Shown piece by piece: positions 12,050 to 20,448 of a stretch of DNA of 64,000 bases (its first letter is position 1; every line of letters begins with the position of its first letter). The position numbers and the translations under genes are program-made. Below the pieces are notes generated by a model, which had not been told where the DNA came from, did not search any database, and was given only the letters and a program-made list of their open reading frames with translations. This stretch comes from Bacillus crepusculi (GTDB taxonomy: Bacteria > Bacillota > Bacilli > Bacillales > Bacillaceae). Location of the stretch: NCBI RefSeq assembly GCF_014764715.1, contig NZ_JACXXE010000002.1:496001-560000 (forward strand), written 5' to 3'.

Positions 12050-12682
12050 TTGATTTCCTTTATGATTCATGTCGTTGTGTCATTATTTGCTGTGTCAAAC
12101 CCCATTGGAAATGTGCCTCTTTTCATTACCTTAACAGAGGGCTATTCAGAGAAAGAGCGCTCCCAGACGGCTAAAAAAGCCACGGTTGTATCTTTTATTA
12201 TTTTGATTGCCTTTCTACTGGCAGGCAGACTCATTTTCAAGTTGTTTGGGATCGATATTCATGCACTCCGCATTGCCGGAGGTATTTTCATTTTTGGTAT
12301 CGCTTACAATCTGCTGAATGCAAAGGAGTCCCATGTCCAAAACCCTCATTCGGACGAAAAGGCAGAAAGCATAGAGAAGGCAGATGTTTCTGTGACTCCG
12401 CTTGCGATTCCGATCATTGCAGGCCCTGGTACAATCGCCACAGTGATGAGTTTAACCCCAGGAAGTGAAGGAATGCTTCACATGTTTGCGATTTTCATCG
12501 GCATTGTCATCGTTCTTGCGATGACATATTATGCCTTTCATTATTCAAGTTTCATCATGCGGAAAATGGGGAAAACAGAGATGAATGTCGTCACTCGATT
12601 AATGGGATTAATTCTTGCTGTAGTGGCAGTTGAGATGATTGGCGCAGGCTTAAAAGGGATGTTCCCCGTGTTTATGTCATAA
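12050..12682 (+). CDS. yvbG: MarC-family membrane protein YvbG
   Basis: 210 residues from TTG 12050, which lies 6 bases after AAAGGAGGG; this gives the family length and N-terminus. Six hydrophobic segments and the family motifs FAVSNPIGNVPLF (N-terminal) and PLAIPIIAGPGTIATVM (middle) identify UPF0056/MarC. The biochemical function of the family is not established; the early link to multiple-antibiotic resistance was not upheld. An upstream in-frame ATG at 11948 is less likely because of the perfectly placed ribosome-binding site. Confidence 0.88.
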   Translation: MISFMIHVVVSLFAVSNPIGNVPLFITLTEGYSEKERSQTAKKATVVSFIILIAFLLAGRLIFKLFGIDIHALRIAGGIFIFGIAYNLLNAKESHVQNPHSDEKAESIEKADVSVTPLAIPIIAGPGTIATVMSLTPGSEGMLHMFAIFIGIVIVLAMTYYAFHYSSFIMRKMGKTEMNVVTRLMGLILAVVAVEMIGAGLKGMFPVFMS

Positions 12683-12696
12683 GTATAAGTATATGA

Positions 12697-12744
12697 AAAA
12701 AAGCTGTTTTTTTCTACAAGGATGTAAAATAAAACAGCTTTTTT
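12697..12744. terminator. Bidirectional terminator between yvbG and opcR
   Basis: A perfect 14-bp stem (AAAAAAGCTGTTTT with AAAACAGCTTTTTT) with a 20-base loop and A/T runs on both sides. It serves the converging yvbG and opcR; the opcR stop codon overlaps its right edge. Confidence 0.9.
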
Positions 12745-13294
12745 AAGGTTTCGGCACATGCTTAAACACTTCTTCACTTTCGAAGAATTCAATTAAGCGG
12801 CTAATCCAATCATAGTAATCAAGACTTTCCTTTATTTCTGAAAGAAGCAGGTTGATTTTATCCTCTGTCTCTTCTGGCAAGTCTTCCTGTTCAAGAAGTT
12901 CCAGCAATTCCTTGCACGTTTTCTTATGTGCTTTGCGATTTTTGCTGACCACTCTTGACCAATTGGCTGCAAACAATGAAATAAATGTCTGGTAATGATC
13001 TTGTTCAACATCATACAGATCTTTACGTATTCCTTTTTCATAAACCTTTTCCGCGATATTCAAATCGAGCATTTCTCGAACGACTTGACTCATCCTCGTT
13101 TTGCTCATGCCGGTCGCCTCTGATAGCTCTCCTAGCGTCATTGGTTTACGGTTCATGTGAATGATACCAAGCACTCTACCCACTGTAGAAGAAAGACCAA
13201 AGGCATTCATATTCTCGGCAGCTTTTTCAATATAATGATCCTGTGCTTTTTGAATGGCACCTAACGCTAGCTTGTCCACTCCCCGCTTCATCCC
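12743..13294 (-). CDS. opcR: GbsR/MarR-type repressor of osmoprotectant uptake (OpcR)
   Basis: 183 residues from ATG 13294; a GTG at 13318 in frame would add eight. The winged-helix domain (about residues 25-95) contains LGELSEATGMSKTRMSQVVREM, and the C-terminal half is helical and charged. It is divergently placed upstream of opuCA. In B. subtilis OpcR represses opuC (and opuB) at low osmolarity, and the GbsR family includes choline sensors. No clear ribosome-binding site decides between the two starts. Confidence 0.82.
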   Translation of the reverse strand, partial: GMKRGVDKLALGAIQKAQDHYIEKAAENMNAFGLSSTVGRVLGIIHMNRKPMTLGELSEATGMSKTRMSQVVREMLDLNIAEKVYEKGIRKDLYDVEQDHYQTFISLFAANWSRVVSKNRKAHKKTCKELLELLEQEDLPEETEDKINLLLSEIKESLDYYDWISRLIEFFESEEVFKHVPKP

Positions 13295-13460
13295 TTCATG
13301 ACTGACAATTTGTAACACAATATATCATATACCTGTTTGTGAATGAAAACAATAAATATTGAGTATTTGCTAGTAAATTGAAGGAAAAAGGAGGGATCTC
13401 TACATATCAGCCCGTTAACTGAAAATTTTTAATAAATGTTATGCAATACAAACATATCGT

Positions 13461-13493
13461 AAACTTTTTATTTTATAAAGTTTGCACTATAAT
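13461..13493 (+). promoter_or_regulatory. opuC promoter region with an inverted repeat
   Basis: TATAAT at 13488-13493 with a poor -35 region, and an inverted repeat AAACTTT (13461-13467) / AAAGTTT (13478-13484) covering the -35 and spacer. The position suits a repressor such as OpcR. The -10 is convincing; assigning the repeat to OpcR is inference. Confidence 0.55.
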
Positions 13494-13548
13494 GAATAAG
13501 GTGTAAATTTTCTGAAAATATATATCCGACTAATTGGAGGTGTCTCAT

Positions 13549-14694
13549 TTGCTGAAACTAGAGAATGTATCAAAGACGTATAGAGGCGGAAAAAAAGCTG
13601 TCAAAAATATTGATTTAGAAATAGCAAAAGGAGAATTTGTTTGTTTTATTGGACCGAGTGGCTGTGGCAAAACGACAACGATGAAGATGATCAATCGACT
13701 CATTGAACCTTCCTCAGGAAACATTTTGATCGAGGGAGAAAACATTATGAAGAAGGACCCAGTCCGGTTAAGAAGAGAAATTGGTTATGTGATTCAGCAA
13801 ATTGGGCTTTTCCCCCATATGACCATTGCACAAAACATTTCACTTGTTCCGAAGCTGTTAAAATGGCCGGAAGAAAAACGAAAAGAACGAGCGCGAGAAC
13901 TGCTCAAGCTCGTCGACATGGGGCCTGAGTATCTCGAACGTTACCCGCATGAACTAAGTGGAGGACAGCAGCAGCGAATTGGCGTTCTTCGCGCACTAGC
14001 AGCAGAACCCCCTCTGATCCTCATGGATGAACCATTTGGTGCACTTGATCCAATTACACGAGATTCATTGCAAGAAGAATTTAAGAAACTACAAAAAACG
14101 TTAAATAAAACCATCGTATTCGTCACGCATGACATGGATGAAGCGATCAAACTTGCAGATCGAATTGTGATTTTAAAGGATGGAGAGATTGTCCAAGTAG
14201 GTACGCCGGATGATATTCTGCGTAACCCTGCCAATGAGTTTGTAGAAGAGTTCATTGGGAAAGAACGTCTGCTTCAATCAAATCCAAACATGGAACGTGT
14301 AGAACAAATGATGAACACGTCACCAGTCACCATTACAGTTGAAAAAACATTAACAGATGCTATCTACATCATGAGAGAAAAACGGGTCGATTCCTTGCTT
14401 GTAGTAGATGAACATCATGTGCTAAAAGGCTATATCGATATTGAAACAATCGATGCGAACCGCAGAAAAGCAGCCTTCGTTGGCGATATTTTAAATACAG
14501 AGTTCTATACCGTACAAGAAGGCGCACTTCTAAGAGACACGGTCCGAAAAATTTTAATACGAGGCATTAAATATGTACCGGTCGTGGATGCAGAGGGGCA
14601 TTTAAAGGGCATTGTGACACGTGCAAGTCTTGTTGATGTTGTGTACGACTCCATTTGGGGAGAAGATACACCGGCTGTCACTGAAATGAACTAA
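13549..14694 (+). CDS. opuCA: Glycine betaine/carnitine/choline ABC importer, ATPase OpuCA
   Basis: 381 residues from TTG 13549, 6 bases after GGAGGTG, giving the OpuCA N-terminus. It has Walker A GPSGCGKTT (near residue 37), signature LSGGQQQR, Walker B LILMDEPFGALDP and H-loop THD. The C-terminal third holds two CBS domains (about residues 250-370), which in OpuC-type importers sense ionic strength or bind c-di-AMP. It energises uptake of compatible solutes with OpuCB and OpuCD. First gene of opuCABCD. Confidence 0.97.
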   Translation: MLKLENVSKTYRGGKKAVKNIDLEIAKGEFVCFIGPSGCGKTTTMKMINRLIEPSSGNILIEGENIMKKDPVRLRREIGYVIQQIGLFPHMTIAQNISLVPKLLKWPEEKRKERARELLKLVDMGPEYLERYPHELSGGQQQRIGVLRALAAEPPLILMDEPFGALDPITRDSLQEEFKKLQKTLNKTIVFVTHDMDEAIKLADRIVILKDGEIVQVGTPDDILRNPANEFVEEFIGKERLLQSNPNMERVEQMMNTSPVTITVEKTLTDAIYIMREKRVDSLLVVDEHHVLKGYIDIETIDANRRKAAFVGDILNTEFYTVQEGALLRDTVRKILIRGIKYVPVVDAEGHLKGIVTRASLVDVVYDSIWGEDTPAVTEMN

Positions 14695-14707
14695 GGGAGG
14701 TGTACAC

Positions 14708-16292
<1,585 letters not shown>

Positions 16293-16313
16293 GATTGGGA
16301 GGTGTCATGGCTG

Positions 16314-17003
16314 ATGGACACATTGCAGCAATTATGGACGTATTATCAGCAGAACGGTTCATATGTGTTAGAAGAGTTTTATCGGCATTTTCTCATGTCA
16401 GCGTATGGGGTGTTGTTTGCGGCGATTGTCGGAATTCCAGTAGGCATCTTTGTCGCGCATTACCGTAAGCTGAGCAATTGGGTCTTCGCCATTACAAATG
16501 TCATTCAAACCATACCGGCATTAGCGATGCTTTCAGTGTTGATGCTTGTATTAGGACTTGGCGCAAATACAGTGATCCTATCGCTCTTTCTGTATTCGCT
16601 TTTGCCGATCATCCGAAACACGTATACAGGAATTGTCAGCATTGAACACGCCTATTTAGAATCAGGTAAAGCAATGGGCATGACGAAATGGCAGGTGCTG
16701 AGAATGGTTGAATTACCGCTTGCTTTATCGGTGATTATGGCTGGTTTAAGAACCGCACTGGTCATCGCAATCGGCATTACAGCGATTGGGACATTCGTTG
16801 GTGCGGGAGGACTTGGTGATATCATCATCAGAGGATCAAACGCAACAAACGGAACAGCCATCATTTTAGCAGGTGCTATTCCAACTGCGCTCATGGCCAT
16901 TATTGCCGACCTTGTCATGGGCTGGCTTGAACGGTATTTAAGTCCGACCAACAAGAAAAAAGAGAGAAAAGCATTAGCTCAAAAAAACATCACATCAGCA
17001 TAA
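16314..17003 (+). CDS. opuCD: OpuC importer permease OpuCD
   Basis: 229 residues from ATG 16314, the B. subtilis length. It has about six membrane segments and the coupling motif ESGKAMGMTKWQVLRMVELPLA, paralogous to OpuCB. GGGAGGTG lies 10-11 bases upstream. A GTG at 16302 overlaps that site and is rejected. Last gene of the operon. Confidence 0.95.
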   Translation: MDTLQQLWTYYQQNGSYVLEEFYRHFLMSAYGVLFAAIVGIPVGIFVAHYRKLSNWVFAITNVIQTIPALAMLSVLMLVLGLGANTVILSLFLYSLLPIIRNTYTGIVSIEHAYLESGKAMGMTKWQVLRMVELPLALSVIMAGLRTALVIAIGITAIGTFVGAGGLGDIIIRGSNATNGTAIILAGAIPTALMAIIADLVMGWLERYLSPTNKKKERKALAQKNITSA

Positions 17004-17016
17004 GCGGTTGAATAGA

Positions 17017-17054
17017 CAAAACCTCCCCTACATCTGTAAGGGAGGTTGTTTTAT
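17017..17054. terminator. Terminator between opuCD and the CatR-like gene
   Basis: AACCTCCC/GGGAGGTT stem with inner TACA/TGTA pairs across one mismatch, flanked by A and T runs, so it can act in both directions. Confidence 0.8.
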
Positions 17055-17083
17055 GATGATCAGGCGGTACGCATGATGCCATT

Positions 17084-17404
17084 TTATGATTCAAGTGTGA
17101 TCCATTCAGAGGACCACTTCGCAATTTCCTCAAAAACGGGTGCAAGTGAACGCCCCATATCAGTTAAAGAATACTCAATGCGTACGGGTGTTTCAGCAAA
17201 AACCTCCCGTTTTACAATGCCTGCTGCTTCCAGCTCTTTTAATCTCTCAGATAATACTCTTCCGCTTAAGTTTGTCAGAGCCGCCTCAATTTCACTAAAG
17301 CGCTGCTGACCTGAGAGAAGCTGAAAAACAATCAGTGCAACCCATCGTTTACTTAATAACTCAACTGCTTTTTCAAACCGTGGGCACATGTCAGATTGAT
17401 TCAT
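17084..17404 (-). CDS. HxlR/DUF24-family regulator, CatR (YvaP)-like
   Basis: 106 residues, one winged-helix domain (LSKRWVALIVFQLLSG...LSERLKELEAAGIVKRE). A Cys at residue 7 (NQSDMCPRFEKA) sits where CatR and YodB of B. subtilis have the conserved cysteine that senses quinones and diamide. B. subtilis CatR represses the catechol dioxygenase genes catDE, which are not in this window. Position next to the rghR genes matches yvaP. The redox role is inferred from the conserved Cys and the neighbourhood. Confidence 0.8.
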   Translation of the reverse strand: MNQSDMCPRFEKAVELLSKRWVALIVFQLLSGQQRFSEIEAALTNLSGRVLSERLKELEAAGIVKREVFAETPVRIEYSLTDMGRSLAPVFEEIAKWSSEWITLES

Positions 17405-17486
17405 CTTCCTTCACTCCAATCTGAACCCATTATACCGTAATTTTGTTATAAATCAGCGCAAAAAGCTTGTCAATGATCAAAACATT

Positions 17487-17888
17487 TTACGAGGACGAAC
17501 GGCTGTTTAACATAAACAACAAATAGCGGTTAAGATCCTCTATTTCTTTTTTAGATAGGGTTGACCATATGTTTCCATCAAATATTTCGAGATCACCAAG
17601 TTCGTATTGCTCTGCGGCTTCCTTTATTTTGGATAAAGCCATTTGCTCTTCCTTTATCAGATGGACAGGAGATGCTTCTTCAATATAACCAGCTGCCTGC
17701 ATCATTTCCTCATAAGGTACCTTTAAAGCACCTGCCAGTTTCTTAATCGTAGGAGGTTTCGGGATGCCGCGTTTCCCGTTCTCAATTCGAGAAATACCGG
17801 CAGCGCTGACCTCTGAATACATGGCTAATTGGTTCACTGATAGCTTCTTTTCCTCACGCAATGCTCTTAAATATGCACCAAAGTTCAT
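17487..17888 (-). CDS. rghR: XRE-family repressor, RghR-like (copy 1)
   Basis: 133 residues from ATG 17888; a TTG codon directly precedes it, and GAGG lies 7-10 bases upstream. The Cro/C1-type helix-turn-helix spans residues 5-60 (SVNQLAMYSEVSAAGISRIENGKRG). The acidic C-terminal half is of the kind that in B. subtilis RghR mediates control of rapG, rapH and rapD. It is a close paralogue of the gene at 18018-18422; B. subtilis also carries two tandem rghR genes here. Which copy is RghRA and which RghRB cannot be told from sequence alone. Confidence 0.8.
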   Translation of the reverse strand: MNFGAYLRALREEKKLSVNQLAMYSEVSAAGISRIENGKRGIPKPPTIKKLAGALKVPYEEMMQAAGYIEEASPVHLIKEEQMALSKIKEAAEQYELGDLEIFDGNIWSTLSKKEIEDLNRYLLFMLNSRSSS

Positions 17889-17927
17889 CAATTCAAAACC
17901 TCACATGGTTAAAGATTGGATCTTTCT

Positions 17928-17990
17928 ATTTTACTTGATTTGTTGACTATTGGCAATAAGTATACCATGAAAATATTGACATTAGTTAAT
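17928..17990 (-). promoter_or_regulatory. Promoter of rghR copy 1 with operator-like motifs
   Basis: On the minus strand: TTGCCA (17956-17951), 17 bases, TAAAAT (17933-17928). The -35 overlaps a TTGAC...GCAA half-palindrome, and a complete copy of the 16-base motif ATTGACATTAGTTAAT lies just upstream at 17975-17990. The motif recurs at 18502 and 18792. Confidence 0.55.
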
Positions 17991-18017
17991 GGTAGATGTA
18001 TCTTAAGTTTATGCCTG

Positions 18018-18422
18018 CTATTTGTTCGCCTTTTTTTGGTTAATGAGCGTGAGAAAGTATTCATTCAGCTGGCTAATGTCCTGTGCAGTGAGCGTTTCCC
18101 ATTGGTCACCATCAAAAATGGGGAGGTGTTCTACATCCCTTTGAAGCGCCGTTTGATAAATTTTTAATATGGACTCATATTTAGGTTTCATTTCATGAAC
18201 TTCTTCCTGTTCAATATGACCGGCAAGCAGCATTAAATCCTCATAAGGCACCTTCAAGGCGTGTGCTAATTTTTTGATTGTTAAAGGCTTGGGCACACCG
18301 CGCTTCCCATTTTCAATACGAGAAATACCAGCAGCGCTTACACCTGAATACATGGCGAGTTGATTGACAGACATTTTTCTATTTTCTCTTAAAATGCGTA
18401 ATTGTTCACCAAAGTGATTCAT
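18018..18422 (-). CDS. XRE-family repressor, RghR-like (copy 2)
   Basis: 134 residues from ATG 18422, 9 bases after GTGAGG. It is a near twin of the preceding gene: the helix-turn-helix (SVNQLAMYSGVSAAGISRIENGKRG) is almost identical, while the C-terminal halves differ considerably. The C-terminal stretch PIFDGDQWETLTAQDISQLNEYF aligns with EIFDGNIWSTLSKKEIEDLNRYL of the other copy. A shared DNA motif with divergent sensing halves is inferred. It is transcribed in the same direction as copy 1, with a 129-base gap between them. Confidence 0.82.
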   Translation of the reverse strand: MNHFGEQLRILRENRKMSVNQLAMYSGVSAAGISRIENGKRGVPKPLTIKKLAHALKVPYEDLMLLAGHIEQEEVHEMKPKYESILKIYQTALQRDVEHLPIFDGDQWETLTAQDISQLNEYFLTLINQKKANK

Positions 18423-18501
18423 GACATCGAACCTCACATTTCAGTATATGACTTATTTTAGTATGATCATTGACCAAAGGAAATAGCAGAGACGTAAAAG
18501 T

Positions 18502-18517
18502 ATTGACATAAGTTAAT
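18502..18517. promoter_or_regulatory. Operator-like palindrome in the rghR copy 2 / HTH gene divergent region
   Basis: ATTGACATAAGTTAAT, an imperfect palindrome (ATTgAC...GTtAAT) almost identical to the copy at 17975-17990. It lies between the divergent genes at 18422 and 18576. Confidence 0.45.
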
Positions 18518-18575
18518 GATGCTGTTGTTGTGAGAGCTCTACATTCTGTACATATTGATCCTATAGGAGGTTGTA

Positions 18576-18809
18576 ATGATGGTCGAAAAGATCCAGATCA
18601 GGCGAGCTTTTGTGATGCAGTATATGATCGAAAACGATATGTCTTTAAATCAGCTCGCAGATGAAATTGGCATCTCTCCTGCCACACTCAGCAGGGTATT
18701 AAATGGTCACCGAAAACCCGGACAACTTGTCATTGGTAAAATGATTCATTACTTTGATAAAAAATTTGAAGACCTATTTTACTATGAAGATGTTGACAAA
18801 AGTCAATGA
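18576..18809 (+). CDS. Small Cro/C1-type HTH protein, YvzC-like
   Basis: 77 residues (76 if the second ATG is used), almost entirely one helix-turn-helix domain: MSLNQLADEIGISPATLSRVLNGHRKPG. The strong AGGAGG at 18565-18570 is 5 or 8 bases from the two ATGs. It matches B. subtilis YvzC in length and position. It has no sensing domain and presumably binds DNA constitutively or with a partner. Its last codons overlap a third copy of the palindromic motif. Confidence 0.8.
   Translation: MMVEKIQIRRAFVMQYMIENDMSLNQLADEIGISPATLSRVLNGHRKPGQLVIGKMIHYFDKKFEDLFYYEDVDKSQ
18792..18807. promoter_or_regulatory. Operator-like palindrome before the AbrB-like gene
   Basis: GTTGACAAAAGTCAAT, the most symmetric copy (TTGAC...GTCAA), within the last codons of the HTH gene and 40 bases before the AbrB-like gene. 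Confidence 0.45.
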
Positions 18810-18846
18810 ATAAAGTAATCATATCATCATAAAGGAGGCAATGTCA

Positions 18847-19137
18847 TTGAAACGAACTGGGATGGTGAGACACATTGATTCTCTTGGCAGAATTGTGCTG
18901 CCCTCAGAAATGCGAAAGGTACTCAATATCAAAGAAGAGCAGCTTTTAGAAATATTGATAGAAGATCAAACCATTGTGCTGAAAAAATATGATGCAGATA
19001 AGAGCTGTCTGTTAACTGGACAAGTAACGAAATACAACAAAGGCTATGGAAATGGCCAAGTGATGCTGAGTCCTGAAGGAGCAGAACGATTGTTAGTAGA
19101 ATTAAAACAGCTATTAAAAGAAGAAGCAACTCGTTAA
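18847..19137 (+). CDS. AbrB/Abh-type transition-state regulator paralogue
   Basis: 96 residues from TTG 18847, 8 bases after AAAGGAGG; this gives an N-terminus MKRTGMVRHIDSLGRIVLP that aligns with AbrB and Abh. The swapped-hairpin DNA-binding domain (residues 1-50) and a C-terminal oligomerisation half (GNGQVMLSPEGAERLLVELKQ) are both present, the same size as AbrB. An ATG at 18841 is only 2 bases from the ribosome-binding site. AbrB-type proteins control stationary-phase genes. In B. subtilis I recall yvaM, not an AbrB paralogue, at this place. Confidence 0.85.
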   Translation: MKRTGMVRHIDSLGRIVLPSEMRKVLNIKEEQLLEILIEDQTIVLKKYDADKSCLLTGQVTKYNKGYGNGQVMLSPEGAERLLVELKQLLKEEATR

Positions 19138-19258
19138 AAAGATTTTTTTAACTCAAAATTGAATATAAAAAATGCGGCACGCAACTCTTTGAAACGAAAT
19201 TGAATCAAAATAACAAATAAAGCCGACAATATATAGGAAATCTTTATTTTGATGTTTC

Positions 19259-19287
19259 GTGACATGCACCTTGTTTTCATGTAAAAT
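19259..19287 (+). promoter_or_regulatory. secG promoter
   Basis: GTGACA (19259-19264), 17 bases, TAAAAT (19282-19287), about 37 bases upstream of the secG start. Confidence 0.55.
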
Positions 19288-19323
19288 AAAGTTATGTGTA
19301 CCAGTTTGTCTGGAGGTGTTTTC

Positions 19324-19557
19324 ATGCACGCATTTGTTATCACATTACTCGTAATTGTCAGTATCGCACTTATCATCGTTGTATTATTACAATCAAGTAA
19401 AAGTGCTGGACTGTCAGGCGCTATTTCAGGTGGAGCCGAGCAGCTTTTCGGTAAGCAAAAAGCGAGAGGCCTTGACTTGATTCTTCACCGATTAACGGTT
19501 ATTTTGTCAGTGCTTTTCTTCATCTTAACACTTGCATTGGCATATTTAGGCGTATAA
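19324..19557 (+). CDS. secG: Preprotein translocase subunit SecG
   Basis: 77 residues with two membrane segments flanking the conserved [19 protein letters not shown] loop. It assists SecYE/SecA protein export. ATG 19324 follows GGAGGTG by 6-7 bases. It has its own promoter and terminator. Gene order secG-est-rnr-smpB-ssrA is as in B. subtilis. Confidence 0.96.
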   Translation: MHAFVITLLVIVSIALIIVVLLQSSKSAGLSGAISGGAEQLFGKQKARGLDLILHRLTVILSVLFFILTLALAYLGV

Positions 19558-19571
19558 GGCGCGAGTAACAG

Positions 19572-19602
19572 AAGGTCTGATCTTTTTTCAGACCTTTTTT
19601 TA
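19572..19602 (+). terminator. Terminator of secG
   Basis: A 9-bp stem AAGGTCTGA/TCAGACCTT, 7-base loop and a T run. Confidence 0.92.
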
Positions 19603-19682
19603 TTATCAGCACTCTTTTGTGTTTGTTTCATACATACAAGTGGAAAAATATACACTATATCAGAAGGAAAGGAAGTCACATC

Positions 19683-20429
19683 ATGAAAGTTGTTACACCA
19701 AAACCATTTACGTTTAAAGGTGGAGAAAGGGCGGTGCTTCTTCTTCACGGTTTTACTGGAAATACAGCAGATGTTCGAATGCTTGGACGTTATTTGAATG
19801 AAAGAGGTTATACATGTCATGCCCCACAATACAAAGGACATGGCGTGCCGCCAGAAGAGCTTGTCCATACAGGTCCGGCTGACTGGTGGAAAGATGTAGA
19901 AGAAGGCTATCAATTTTTAAAAGACGAAGGCTATGAGGAGATTGCAGTTGGCGGACTATCCCTCGGAGGAGTTTTTTCATTAAAATTAGGTTACACTGTA
20001 CCTGTAAAGGGAATTGTACCTATGTGTGCACCTATGTACATAAAAAGTGAAGAGGTCATGTACCAGGGTGTACTAGATTATGCCCGTAACTATAAAAAAT
20101 TTGAGGGCAAGTCAGAGGCTCAAATTGAACAGGAAATGGAAGAGTTCAAGAAAACACCAATGGGTACACTCAAAGGCCTGCAAGAGCTGATTGCAGATGT
20201 CAGAAACAATGTTGACATGATTTATTCACCTACTTTTGTTGTTCAGGCACGTCATGATCATATGATTAATACAGACAGTGCAAATATCATTTATAACGAA
20301 GTAGAGACAGACCAAAAGCATTTGAAATGGTATGAAGAATCAGGCCATGTTATCACGCTTGATAAAGAGCGGGAGAAGGTTCATCAGGATGTATATGCAT
20401 TCTTAGAATCACTTGATTGGTCAATTTAA
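19683..20429 (+). CDS. est: Carboxylesterase (Est/YvaK, Est30 type)
   Basis: 248 residues, alpha/beta-hydrolase fold. The nucleophile elbow is GGLSLGG with Ser93; the acid and base are the Asp in QARHDHMI and the His in ESGHVITLD. The oxyanion region is LLLHGFTG. It hydrolyses short- and medium-chain monoesters; the physiological substrate is unknown. ATG 19683 is preceded by AAAGGAAG. It lies 19 bases before rnr and is probably cotranscribed with it. Confidence 0.92.
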   Translation: MKVVTPKPFTFKGGERAVLLLHGFTGNTADVRMLGRYLNERGYTCHAPQYKGHGVPPEELVHTGPADWWKDVEEGYQFLKDEGYEEIAVGGLSLGGVFSLKLGYTVPVKGIVPMCAPMYIKSEEVMYQGVLDYARNYKKFEGKSEAQIEQEMEEFKKTPMGTLKGLQELIADVRNNVDMIYSPTFVVQARHDHMINTDSANIIYNEVETDQKHLKWYEESGHVITLDKEREKVHQDVYAFLESLDWSI

Positions 20430-20448
20430 ATATATAGGGGGTTAGAGT

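Noticed and set aside
17046..17309. An 87-codon plus-strand frame opposite the CatR-like gene
   Set aside because: It is the antisense shadow of a clear HxlR-family gene with a conserved Cys7.
17975..18004. A plus-strand promoter TTGACA-16-TATCTT
   Set aside because: It would only make antisense RNA to the second rghR gene; the TTGACA is better explained as part of the repeated palindrome.
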